48,031 bases of DNA from Nitrospirales bacterium (GTDB taxonomy: Bacteria > Nitrospirota > Nitrospiria > Nitrospirales > UBA8639), in NCBI GenBank assembly GCA_022825885.1, contig JAJDVY010000028.1, forward strand, positions 1 through 48,031, written 5' to 3'. The notes under the pieces are model-generated. The model was not told the origin of the DNA, did no database searches, and saw only the letters and a list, made by a program, of their open reading frames with translations. The translations under genes were made by a program, and so were the position numbers. Positions 34,722 to 42,811 of this stretch are shown here, one piece after another (position 1 is the first letter of the stretch; each line of letters begins with the position of its first letter).

Positions 34722-35141
34722 TCAGGGGGCCTTGCCGATTTTACATCGCAAGGTCACGCGGTTGCGGTCGCCAACCCGCTCGTACGTGTACTGATCTGCA
34801 AACTTTTTCGTGAGAAAGATGCCCAGTCCGCCAATGGGCCGGTCCGCCAAAGCCGACGAGGTATCGGCTTCCGGCGCCTCCGTAAACGGATCAAACGCGG
34901 GCCCGTTATCTTCAACCTGAGCCACGACAAACGTGTTTTCTAACGACAGACATAACTCCAGTGCCGGCCCGGACACCGAGTGCAGAGAGTAGTTCACACT
35001 GTTGGTGATCAGTTCTTCGAGCATTAGATTCAGGCGATTCTGCAAGCCCATGTCCAACTCGTGGGCCCCGGCAAACTCTTCCAGGGACTGTTCCAGTTCC
35101 GTAATCGAGGATAAATCCGGGGTAAGGGGAATCCGCTTCAT
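34722..35141 (-). CDS. RsbW/SpoIIAB-like serine kinase, ATP-binding partner-switch protein
   Basis: 139 aa, a compact GHKL ATPase. N-box LEELITNSVNY (Glu42, Glu43, Asn47), G1 box VEDNGPAFDP (Asp78, Gly80) and G2 box IGGLGIFL (about 103-110) are intact, so ATP binding is expected. Such proteins phosphorylate a STAS antagonist on Ser and sequester a target, classically a sigma factor. The matching STAS gene is divergent and 345 bp away. No sigma factor is nearby, so the target is unknown. The first Met (MKRIPLTPDL) gives the normal family length. Confidence 0.88.
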   Translation of the reverse strand: MKRIPLTPDLSSITELEQSLEEFAGAHELDMGLQNRLNLMLEELITNSVNYSLHSVSGPALELCLSLENTFVVAQVEDNGPAFDPFTEAPEADTSSALADRPIGGLGIFLTKKFADQYTYERVGDRNRVTLRCKIGKAP

Positions 35142-35196
35142 TGCAATCCCGACCTGAACAAATCAGGCGCATCCACGCTGAGCACGTATGGCATGC

Positions 35197-35223
35197 ACGA
35201 TACTTCAGTATCGTCTTTTTTTT
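35197..35223 (+). terminator. Hairpin plus 8-T run between divergent genes
   Basis: Inverted repeat ACGATACT (35197-35204), 2-nt loop and AGTATCGT (35207-35214), then C and eight T (35216-35223). The form is an intrinsic terminator on the plus strand. It would stop transcripts running from the permease across the antisense of the kinase gene. The stem is AT-leaning and the loop tiny, so strength is uncertain. It also overlaps the predicted -10 of the minus-strand promoter and could be an operator instead. Confidence 0.45.
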
Positions 35224-35235
35224 CCGCTGAATCAA
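35207..35235 (-). promoter_or_regulatory. Candidate promoter for the RsbW-like gene
   Basis: On the minus strand TTGATT (35230-35235), exactly 17 bp, then GATACT (35207-35212), about 65 bp upstream of the kinase start. The -10 lies inside the inverted repeat noted at 35197-35214, a natural place for a repressor site. Confidence 0.4.
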
Positions 35236-35337
35236 TAGACCGGTTCAAGAGAGTAACAGACAAGCCACCGCCACACAACCGGCCAATGCGCCGCTTCTAT
35301 ATATGGACACGAGGCGGCATGGTTCTCCGTATGGCTA

Positions 35338-35366
35338 TTGAAGCAATCTTGTCTGAATGCTATGAT
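35338..35366 (+). promoter_or_regulatory. Candidate promoter for the STAS-phosphatase-sensor operon
   Basis: TTGAAG at 35338-35343, a 17-bp spacer and TATGAT at 35361-35366. The predicted start is about 115 bp upstream of the STAS gene. It lies downstream of the terminator-like hairpin, which would insulate this operon. Confidence 0.5.
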
Positions 35367-35486
35367 GTCTGCTAATCTTCGTCTTTCAGATTGATCATTC
35401 CGGTTTTTTGATCCGTGATGGGTGGGCACTGCCTCAGATGTGTCGAACGGTGCAATCTGGGTGTGACCTATTTGGAGGCATAAACT

Positions 35487-35837
35487 ATGGAAGAAAAAGC
35501 CAAACTTTCCGTCGAAACCGAAGATGGTGACAGGGCCACGATTCTTATCGTGACCGGGCGGGTGGATGGTTCCAGTGTGGGAATTCTGGAGAGCGCCGTG
35601 CAGGAACAGATCAATGCCGGGAAGAAAACTCTGGTCTTTGATTTCAAAGACCTGAGTTACATCAGCAGTGCCGGTTTACGGGCATTGCTCATCGCCGCTC
35701 GTCTGACCCAGAAAGAAGGAGGCAAGGCTCTATTCTGCGCCCTTGCCGATCACATCTCCGAAATCTTCGAGATCAGCGGGTTCAATGAAATTCTGGAGAT
35801 TCACGATACCAGGGCCAATGCTCTTGGGGCGCTCTGA
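35487..35837 (+). CDS. STAS-domain anti-sigma factor antagonist-like protein
   Basis: 116-aa single STAS domain, SpoIIAA/RsbV type. The phosphoacceptor segment reads DLSYISSAGLRALLIAA; by comparison with RsbV (Asp-Ser-Thr-Gly) the phosphorylated residue should be Ser61. Earlier strand ATILIVTGRVDGSS and later ALFCALADHISEIFEISGF complete the fold. A strong Shine-Dalgarno (TTTGGAGGC) precedes the ATG. When unphosphorylated it should bind the RsbW-like kinase encoded divergently, and the following PP2C phosphatase should restore that state. Confidence 0.92.
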   Translation: MEEKAKLSVETEDGDRATILIVTGRVDGSSVGILESAVQEQINAGKKTLVFDFKDLSYISSAGLRALLIAARLTQKEGGKALFCALADHISEIFEISGFNEILEIHDTRANALGAL

Positions 35838-35898
35838 GTGACGGCTCACACCGGGAATGGCAAGCACGCATCAAGAAAACCGCTGAGAGACCCAGGAC

Positions 35899-37071
35899 AT
35901 GAGTAAATCGCCAACTCAGGTGCTGGTTGTCGATGACGAGGAAGATCTTGAGTTGCTCGTGCGTCAGAAATTTCGCCGCCGGATCCGCGACGGGGACCTG
36001 AAGTTTCTTTTTGCCCACAACGGCAAGGAGGCGCTTGAGGTGCTGCAAGAGCACCCTGATGTCTACCTGGTCCTCTCCGATATCAACATGCCGGTCATGG
36101 ATGGTCTCACTCTCCTGAGCCAGTTGGCTGATTCCGACAAGGACGTCCAGGCTGTGATCGTCTCCGCCTACGGTGACATGAAGAACATTCGCACCGCGAT
36201 GAACCGCGGGGCGTTCGACTTTTTGACCAAGCCGATCGATTTCAACGACCTTGAAGCGACCATCGAAAAAGGCCTCAAGCACGTTCAAGCGTTGCAAGCG
36301 GCCCTGGAAACCCGGGACCGGCTGGTTGCCGTCAAGCAGGAACTTGAGATGGCTCGAGACGTACAGATGTCGTTCCGGCCCAAAGAAATTCCGAACAGCA
36401 AGACCCACGATATTAAGGGGATCATCCTCCCGGCACGTGAGGTCGGTGGAGACCTGTACGATTTCTTTTACATCGATGAGTCACGCATCGGACTGGTGAT
36501 TGCGGACGTTTCCGGCAAAGGGGTCCCGGCCGCGTTGTTCACGACCGTGACCCGGGCGCTCCTGCGAGCATCATCCTCCAAGGACTATTCCACACCAGGC
36601 GAGTGCCTGACGATCGTGAACGAACTGCTCTGTGAGAACAACCCCTCCTGCATCTTCATTACGCTTTTTTTCGGGGTGCTCGACCTCCGGAACGGCGAAC
36701 TGCACTATTCCAATGCCGGTCATAATCTCCCGAGATTGCTCAGGGCTGATTCCCGAGTCGAGGTGGTGCCAAAAACCAACAATGTCGTACTGGGGATACA
36801 ACCCGGCCACACGTACAACAATGGTCAAGTCCAGCTTAGGCCGGATGATACCCTATTCCTGTACACCGACGGTATCACGGAAGCGGAAAACCTTCAGGAT
36901 GAAGAATTCACTGAAACACGACTGGACCAGAGCCTGGCCGAACTTGCCGGTGTGAGTTCGGAACGGGTCGCAACGAAGATCGTCGACGTCGTACGTGACT
37001 TTGCCGGAGACGCTCCGCAATCAGACGACATTACATGCGTGGTGACACGCTTTCGGCCTGGTGCCTCCTGA
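35899..37071 (+). CDS. Response regulator with PP2C-type (RsbU/SpoIIE) phosphatase output
   Basis: 390 aa. The receiver domain (about 7-125) has the acidic pair Asp12-Asp13, phosphoacceptor Asp61 in VLSDINMPVMDG, Ser89 in the Thr/Ser switch position and Lys111 in FLTKPID. A short coiled coil (about 118-155) leads to the PPM/SpoIIE phosphatase domain: EVGGDLYDFF (metal Asp near 185), IADVSGKGVPAALFTTVTRALLR (metal Asp near 203) and a C-terminal DDTLFLYTDGITEAEN with DDITCVVTRF. The arrangement implies phosphorylation by a histidine kinase controlling dephosphorylation of the adjacent STAS protein. The start has an AGGA ribosome binding site. Confidence 0.94.
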   Translation: MSKSPTQVLVVDDEEDLELLVRQKFRRRIRDGDLKFLFAHNGKEALEVLQEHPDVYLVLSDINMPVMDGLTLLSQLADSDKDVQAVIVSAYGDMKNIRTAMNRGAFDFLTKPIDFNDLEATIEKGLKHVQALQAALETRDRLVAVKQELEMARDVQMSFRPKEIPNSKTHDIKGIILPAREVGGDLYDFFYIDESRIGLVIADVSGKGVPAALFTTVTRALLRASSSKDYSTPGECLTIVNELLCENNPSCIFITLFFGVLDLRNGELHYSNAGHNLPRLLRADSRVEVVPKTNNVVLGIQPGHTYNNGQVQLRPDDTLFLYTDGITEAENLQDEEFTETRLDQSLAELAGVSSERVATKIVDVVRDFAGDAPQSDDITCVVTRFRPGAS

Positions 37072-37093
37072 GCGAGACAACCCCATTCTGCCT

Positions 37094-38251
37094 ATGATGA
37101 TACGGATGACCCTGGGCCTGGTACTGGTTCTGGTCACGTCGTGGGGGCCGGCTTGGGCAGAGTCCGATCAACAAACGATTGTTTTCGGTCAATCCGCAGC
37201 TCTCACCGGGCCGGCGCGCGAACTGGGCATAGGCATGCGCCTTGGGCTCCACGCGGCATTTTCCGAAGTCAATCGCGAGGGCGGCGTCCATGATCGCCTG
37301 CTACGTCTCGAATCGCTGGACGACCGGTACGAACCGGAAGCCGCAATTGCCAACACCCGCGCCCTGATTGAGAAGTACAAGGTCTTTGCCCTGATCGGCG
37401 CCGTTGGCACGCCAACGTCGAAATCGGCCCAACCCGTCGCCACGGAGGCGGGAGTTCCCTATATTGCCCCATTCACCGGCGCTGAATTTCTTCGTGACGC
37501 GAAGAAGCGTCCCAACGTGGTGAACGTGCGGGCATCCTACTACCAGGAAACCGATGAAATGGTCGTCCGGCTTCACGAAGATCTGGGCATAGACCGGATC
37601 AGCATTTTCTACCAGAATGACTCCTTCGGACAGGCCGGGTTGAACGGGCTGCGTCGTGCGGTCAATCGCCACGGCCTGAGCCTGATTGAAGAGGTGTACT
37701 ATACTCGCAATACCGAGGCCGTCAAAATCGCTCTGCTGGATTTGCGCCGGGCCAACGCCAAGGCCGTCGTCATCGTGGGCGCCTATAAACCCGCGGCAAC
37801 CATGATCCAGTGGGCGAAACGGCTGAACTTCAATCCTTATTTCATCAACATTTCATTCATCGGCAGCGCTGCCCTGGCGAGAGCCTTGGGGCCCGACGGG
37901 GCCGGAGTCTACGTCACTCAGGTGGTGCCGTTCCCGCGGGATACGTCACTGCCGATCGTCGCGCAGTACCAGAAGGCGCTGATGGAAATTGACGCGAACA
38001 GTAAACCGAGTTTTGTCTCGCTGGAAGGCTACCTGGCCGGCCGTATCGCGATAGAAGGCCTGCAGTTGGCGGGACCGGCTCCGACCAGAGAGAACTTCCT
38101 TCATGCACTGACACAGGCTGGAGATATTGATCTGGGCGGGTTTCATCTACGCTACGGCGTCGATGACAATCAAGGTTCGGATCAAGTGTACCTGACCCGC
38201 ATCGACAAGAGGGGCCGCTTCCAGTCGGTCAACAAGATGTCGGCACCATGA
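37094..38251 (+). CDS. Periplasmic binding protein, Leu/Ile/Val (type 1) family
   Basis: About 385 aa from the ATG at 37094, with a Sec signal peptide MMIRMTLGLVLVLVTSWGPAWA. The mature part begins QQTIVFGQSAALTGPARELG, the opening of type 1 periplasmic binding proteins (LivJ-like): IGAVGTPTSKSAQPVATEAGVPYIAPFTGAEFLR, RISIFYQNDSFGQAGLNGLRRAV and a C-terminal lobe ending YLTRIDKRGRFQSV. No LivH/M/G/F transporter genes follow, so it is more likely a sensor ligand receptor. A GTG start at 37061, overlapping the phosphatase gene, is an alternative. Its stop overlaps the kinase start (ATGA), tying the two in one operon. Confidence 0.88.
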   Translation: MMIRMTLGLVLVLVTSWGPAWAESDQQTIVFGQSAALTGPARELGIGMRLGLHAAFSEVNREGGVHDRLLRLESLDDRYEPEAAIANTRALIEKYKVFALIGAVGTPTSKSAQPVATEAGVPYIAPFTGAEFLRDAKKRPNVVNVRASYYQETDEMVVRLHEDLGIDRISIFYQNDSFGQAGLNGLRRAVNRHGLSLIEEVYYTRNTEAVKIALLDLRRANAKAVVIVGAYKPAATMIQWAKRLNFNPYFINISFIGSAALARALGPDGAGVYVTQVVPFPRDTSLPIVAQYQKALMEIDANSKPSFVSLEGYLAGRIAIEGLQLAGPAPTRENFLHALTQAGDIDLGGFHLRYGVDDNQGSDQVYLTRIDKRGRFQSVNKMSAP

Positions 38252-40542
38252 ACGAACCCCCACCCACCGGGTCCCAAAACCCGATTGATGCCGGCACACC
38301 TCCACGGGAAGTGAAACCTTCCGCCATTGAAGAACTGGAAACCGAAAAGCATTTCCGGGTAGGAATTGGCGCAAGGCTGTATTTCCTGCTTTTGGGTGCC
38401 GTGGTTCTCATGGGCGGTGCCACGACGCTGGCTTACTTTACCTTCAATGAAACGCTACAACACGAAATCCAGTTGGCAGAATACAGCATGCCCAACCTGA
38501 TCGACTCGGTAGGCGTGGCCCGGAAGAGCGCCATCGTCGTCAACGGGGCCTTTCGTCTTGTGTCGGCCTCCTCGAAGGAGGAACATAGGGCCGTGGTGGA
38601 AGCCACGGCTCGAGAAATCGCTTCGCTCGAAAACACCATCCTCGAACTGGAGGCCCGCTCCGCCTTCGACGAACAAACCCGGTTGATCAGGTCCAATCTG
38701 GAGGAACTTGGCGGGCACCTGGAGGTGATCAAGCAATCCTCCGCCCGGCGCCTGGACATTGTCCGGGCACTCAACGTCTTCATTGACGAACTTGGCGAAA
38801 CCTCCAGGCGCGTGGAACGGTTACTGGTCGAAGCCATTGATGATCAAGCCTTTTACCTGATATCGGGATTACGGCAGTTGGATGATAAGGTCCACTCCAT
38901 CAAAAAGCGGGCCTCCGAAGACGAGCTGACCGCCTATCGTAATCTGATTACCGTGAACCAGTCCGCGAATCTGGCCGTATTACTTTTGGATGAGGTCCTG
39001 GTTCTGGCCGACCGTCAGTTTCTTATCCCCTTGGAGGAACGTTTCCAGAGCGCCGTCCGGAATTTCGTCCAAGCCTATGCGAAACTCCCGGATTCCATGC
39101 AGAATGATCTTCTTGAAGAAAACCTGACGCGTCTGGACGAGATCGGGGAAGGCCCGGAAGGAGTCATTAAGCTACGGATGGAAGAGTTGCTCAGGCTGGG
39201 ACAGGAGCAGGACACCTTGGCAAAGGCACGAACCACCTCGGAATCGCTGGTATCAGAAGTCAACAGTCTGGTTGCGCAAATCAACGAGGAAGCCATTCAG
39301 TCCAGCACGGCAGCCCGCTCCGCCGCGCAGACGGGGATTCTGCTCCTGATCCTCCTCAACGTCTTCGGTACGATAGGCGCCGTGGCATTAGGCTCGGTGT
39401 TCGTCAGGCGCTACCTGGTACACCGTTTGACGGGATTGGCCAGTGCGATGCGCGAGATGGCCAGCGGCGACCTGGAGGTCCCGGTGCAGGTCGAGGGACA
39501 TGACATCACCAAACCGGGGAAGGACTCAGCCAATTACTTTACACGGAACGTCAAGTATCTCGTCTGGGATGATGAGGTCACGGACATGGCCAGGGCCTTG
39601 GAGGTGTTTCGCCGTTACGCCCGTGAAGTCCAACGGCTCAACCTCGTGGAAAAATTGGCGAAAGAACTGGATGCCAAGAATGAAAACCTGGAACAGGCGT
39701 TGGAGAATCTGAAGGCCGCCCAGGAACAGGTTATTGCCGAGCAGAAACTCGCGTCCTTGGGCCAACTCACCGCCGGGGTGGCACACGAAATCAAAAATCC
39801 GCTCAACTTCGTCAGCAACTTCGCCAACGTCTCGATCGAAATGGCGGACGACATCGAGGAGTTGATGAAGCAGGACGACAATCTCGACCTTGAGGAGATC
39901 AAGTCGATCCTGGAGGAACTGCGGACGAGCCTTGGAAAAATCAAAGAGCACGGGAAGCGGGCCGACAATATCGTGCGCAGCATGCTCGAACATTCGCGCA
40001 GCAAAGAAGGGGAATGGCGGAAGACGAACCTGAACGCCCTTTTGAAGCAGTACGTGGACCTGTCCTATCACGCACTACGCGCCGAAGATAACTCGTTCAA
40101 CGCGGAGATGAAGGAGGACCTGGACCCCAACATCGAAGAAATTGTGGTCATCCCCCAAGACATCTGTCGCGTGTTCCTCAACCTCGTCACCAACGCGTTT
40201 CAGGCGATGAACGAAAAACAGAAAAAGGTGGGGAGCGACTACCTGCCGGTCCTGTCCATCTCCAGCCGGCCATTGGAGGACCGCGTGGAATTTTCCATCA
40301 GGGACAATGGCCCAGGTATCCCGGATGACGTACGTGACAAGATTTTCGAGCCGTTTGTGACCACGAAGGAACCAGGGAAAGGCACCGGCCTGGGGCTCTC
40401 CCTGACCACCGACATCCTGGTTCGTCACGGCGGGGCCATACAGGTCGACACGGAGGTTGGGCAGTACACCGAGATGCGTGTCTCGTTGCCGCTGGAACCC
40501 CCGGCAGAAGCCCTCAGCAGCATGGAAAACAAGACGGAATAA
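38248..40542 (+). CDS. Membrane-bound HAMP sensor histidine kinase
   Basis: 764 aa. TM1 at about 44-66 ([21 protein letters not shown]), a large helical periplasmic region at about 67-355, TM2 at about 358-385 ([21 protein letters not shown]), HAMP following ([26 protein letters not shown]), then a coiled coil ([23 protein letters not shown]). HisKA domain with phosphoacceptor His513 in [13 protein letters not shown]. ATPase domain with N-box [13 protein letters not shown]1 [10 protein letters not shown]-box IFEPFVTTK and G2 [10 protein letters not shown]. There is no attached receiver domain, so the stand-alone RR-PP2C protein is the likely partner. The extended helical periplasmic domain resembles that of TorS, which works with a periplasmic binding protein. 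Confidence 0.93.
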   Translation: MNEPPPTGSQNPIDAGTPPREVKPSAIEELETEKHFRVGIGARLYFLLLGAVVLMGGATTLAYFTFNETLQHEIQLAEYSMPNLIDSVGVARKSAIVVNGAFRLVSASSKEEHRAVVEATAREIASLENTILELEARSAFDEQTRLIRSNLEELGGHLEVIKQSSARRLDIVRALNVFIDELGETSRRVERLLVEAIDDQAFYLISGLRQLDDKVHSIKKRASEDELTAYRNLITVNQSANLAVLLLDEVLVLADRQFLIPLEERFQSAVRNFVQAYAKLPDSMQNDLLEENLTRLDEIGEGPEGVIKLRMEELLRLGQEQDTLAKARTTSESLVSEVNSLVAQINEEAIQSSTAARSAAQTGILLLILLNVFGTIGAVALGSVFVRRYLVHRLTGLASAMREMASGDLEVPVQVEGHDITKPGKDSANYFTRNVKYLVWDDEVTDMARALEVFRRYAREVQRLNLVEKLAKELDAKNENLEQALENLKAAQEQVIAEQKLASLGQLTAGVAHEIKNPLNFVSNFANVSIEMADDIEELMKQDDNLDLEEIKSILEELRTSLGKIKEHGKRADNIVRSMLEHSRSKEGEWRKTNLNALLKQYVDLSYHALRAEDNSFNAEMKEDLDPNIEEIVVIPQDICRVFLNLVTNAFQAMNEKQKKVGSDYLPVLSISSRPLEDRVEFSIRDNGPGIPDDVRDKIFEPFVTTKEPGKGTGLGLSLTTDILVRHGGAIQVDTEVGQYTEMRVSLPLEPPAEALSSMENKTE

Positions 40543-40616
40543 GGCGCGGAATTGTCCCCTGCCATGACAACGATACCATGGATATGGCGGAGAAGGACAC
40601 TCCGTTCGCGGAGCCG

Positions 40617-41993
40617 CTAGAAGTTATACTCCAGGTGGAATTCGAAGAAGCTGTCGCGTCGCCCCACATATTGCAGTTCCGCCGGGTCCATGCTGAGAAT
40701 CGCGCTCGACTCCACGTGCAGAGACCACTGTTCGAAGAGCCGCCGGTCGAATTCGACCCCCAGGGTATGGGTCGCACGGCTCGCGTCCATCAGAAACCCG
40801 GCCGTGACCTCGGTGCTCTGGACGTCGTTGAACGACAGATGCGTGCCGACGAAAAAATCGTTGTCGAGTGTCAGGGGTTGGCGTCTGGGAAGCGCTTGAC
40901 GTCCCCGCTCGTCATAATTCCATTCGGCCAGCAGGCCGACGTCGGCCGTCGAACCAAAGACGGAATAGAACGTGTATTCGCCCCCCACCACGGCAGCCGC
41001 GTACTCCTCTTTCCGAAAAGTGCCGACGAGATCGTCAAACCCACTTGCCCCCACCGAGGCAGCGAAGTACTCCCTTGCGTACTCCCGTTCCCGACCGAGC
41101 GCGTTACGGTCGCCCGAGCGATGCATCGCCTCTAACTTGAACAACCAGGCGTCGAGCGTCAATTGCGCGTCCAGCCCAAACTGGCGGATCTGCGCGTAGT
41201 ACGGAATCCAGACATTGGAGACGTCACTGACCCCGGTCGGCTGACAAGCAGGGGGCATACAAACCAAGGTCGCTTCCCGGCTGGTGCCATCGAACACACT
41301 CACGCCGATATCCAGAGGTCCGAAGCTGTGACTGTAGCGGGCTGCGAAATCCGGATGCCACTCTCTGGCCCCGCTCTCATACTCTACCCGCTCGTCGTCC
41401 AAGAGTCCTGCGAAGCGCAGGCGACCGCCTTGGCCAGGAAAGATACGCGGACGGTGATACGGTAGCCCGAAGAATTCCAAGACGCCCCAATCGGCGGTCC
41501 ACGTCACGTGAACCATGGGTTGCCCCAATTTCACTTCGCCGTTGGGATGTTCGAGAAAGTCGATCTGGTTGACGATATCGACCAGATGTTGCGATTCGGC
41601 GACGCCCCAGAACACCCGGTCCGCGCCCAGCCGGACTTCCCATTCGCTCTCCCCGAGCTCGCCGAACAACAGAACATACGCTTCCCTGAGATCCCAATGG
41701 GTGCGGACTGAGTCCGCGCTGTCGTAGCGAAAAAACGGCACCAGATTGACACTCCTCCCCTCGACGTCTTCAACGTAGAGTTGAGGCTCCACCACAAAAC
41801 CACTCGTATGCGAGCTCTGATGGCTGGGGTCAATGCCGGTTTCCGGAAAGTAACGGCTTTCCAGGCTCACGCGCCCGGACAACTCCCATGCCGCGAACTC
41901 GATTTCCGCATGGGCTTCGACGACCACAATCAATGCCGCCAGCCAGACCGCCGTAACGGCCAAGGAGTAACGAGCGGCAGAGCCTCGCATCAC
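40617..41993 (-). CDS. Outer-membrane beta-barrel protein of an RND/LolA-like export operon
   Basis: 458 aa with signal peptide MMRGSAARYSLAVTAVWLAALIVVVEAHA. Many amphipathic strands separated by charged turns (for example RVSLESRYFPETG, VNLVPFFRYD, WEVRLGADRVFWGVAES, TFYSVFGSTADVGLLAEWNYDERG) and a C-terminal aromatic residue (FFEFHLEYNF) identify an outer-membrane barrel. The segment ESQHLVDIVNQ and the WGVAE motif recall barrel proteins that accompany MMPL-type RND transporters with LolA-like partners (DUF1302-like). The ATG overlaps the LolA-like gene stop by 4 bp. I infer a channel or acceptor for a hydrophobic substrate. Confidence 0.75.
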   Translation of the reverse strand: MMRGSAARYSLAVTAVWLAALIVVVEAHAEIEFAAWELSGRVSLESRYFPETGIDPSHQSSHTSGFVVEPQLYVEDVEGRSVNLVPFFRYDSADSVRTHWDLREAYVLLFGELGESEWEVRLGADRVFWGVAESQHLVDIVNQIDFLEHPNGEVKLGQPMVHVTWTADWGVLEFFGLPYHRPRIFPGQGGRLRFAGLLDDERVEYESGAREWHPDFAARYSHSFGPLDIGVSVFDGTSREATLVCMPPACQPTGVSDVSNVWIPYYAQIRQFGLDAQLTLDAWLFKLEAMHRSGDRNALGREREYAREYFAASVGASGFDDLVGTFRKEEYAAAVVGGEYTFYSVFGSTADVGLLAEWNYDERGRQALPRRQPLTLDNDFFVGTHLSFNDVQSTEVTAGFLMDASRATHTLGVEFDRRLFEQWSLHVESSAILSMDPAELQYVGRRDSFFEFHLEYNF

Positions 41994-42811
41994 CGCGCCC
42001 GTTTCAATCCGGTTTTGCTGAAGTCACGTGCTTTGAGTTTGGTTAGGAATTGATAATCCGTCCAAGTCAAATCGGTACTCTTGCCCGTCAGATGATTGAC
42101 CATGTTCATCTCCCCGGCGCGCCAGTACTTGTCCAGATATTGCTTGTACTTCCCGATGGTGAGCGTCTTCAGGTGCTCGTCCTTGCGGTCGTAGTACTCT
42201 ACCTTCCAGGTGCGCAGCTCGTCTTTGTCTTGCCAGACCACTTGGCGGCTGTAGCCGGAGGATTTCTTGTCCACCGGGAACCGTTCCGTCACCGTGCAGG
42301 TCAGGTCCCCGCACGGCTCGTCCCGCAGGTACCGGTAGGTGAATTTTTCAACCTCCGGGGGACTCAGGTCTTCATAGGAGAATTCGCTGCCCATGAAGGA
42401 CCCGGACTTGTTTGACGAACTGATCCGCTTGACCCGCTTCAGCGCCGGGAGATAGAGCCATTGGTCGTCCGCCTCCTTCTTGTGGGCGTGGGTGAGCAGC
42501 GCGGTCCCTTTGACGTCGCGCGGCTCGTCGAACACCGTCAGGCTCTTGTCGCCGTCGCCGGCGACCTCCAGCACCTTGACGCGGAGTTGGCGCCGGCTCT
42601 CCTGACCCTGCTTGTTGCGCAGCACCATGACTTCGCGAGCCGTGAAATTGCCGAACCCGTCGTCACGCGCCCGGGCCTCGGTGGCAATCTTCAACCCGAT
42701 TTCCTCTGGAGTGGCCGAGTACACGAACGACGGCACATTCAGCCAAGACAACAGGACCAAGCAAGGCACGAATAGCAAGACCAGGACGGGACGTGCATGG
42801 ATCATTCTCAT
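41990..42811 (-). CDS. LolA-like outer membrane lipoprotein-sorting family periplasmic protein
   Basis: 273 aa with signal peptide (MRMIHARPVLVLLFVPCLVLLSWLNVPSFVYS). The mature part is the half-barrel fold seen in the family annotated as outer-membrane lipoprotein-sorting: ARDDGFGNFTAREVMVLRNKQGQ, DKSLTVFDEPRDVKGTALLTH, QWLYLPALKRVKRISSSNKSGSFMGSEFSYED and a final WTDYQFLTKLKARDFS. Despite the family name these are not classical LolA; they typically occur next to RND transporters and are thought to ferry a lipid-like ligand. It overlaps both neighbours by 4 bp, so strong translational coupling is expected. Confidence 0.85.
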   Translation of the reverse strand: MRMIHARPVLVLLFVPCLVLLSWLNVPSFVYSATPEEIGLKIATEARARDDGFGNFTAREVMVLRNKQGQESRRQLRVKVLEVAGDGDKSLTVFDEPRDVKGTALLTHAHKKEADDQWLYLPALKRVKRISSSNKSGSFMGSEFSYEDLSPPEVEKFTYRYLRDEPCGDLTCTVTERFPVDKKSSGYSRQVVWQDKDELRTWKVEYYDRKDEHLKTLTIGKYKQYLDKYWRAGEMNMVNHLTGKSTDLTWTDYQFLTKLKARDFSKTGLKRAR

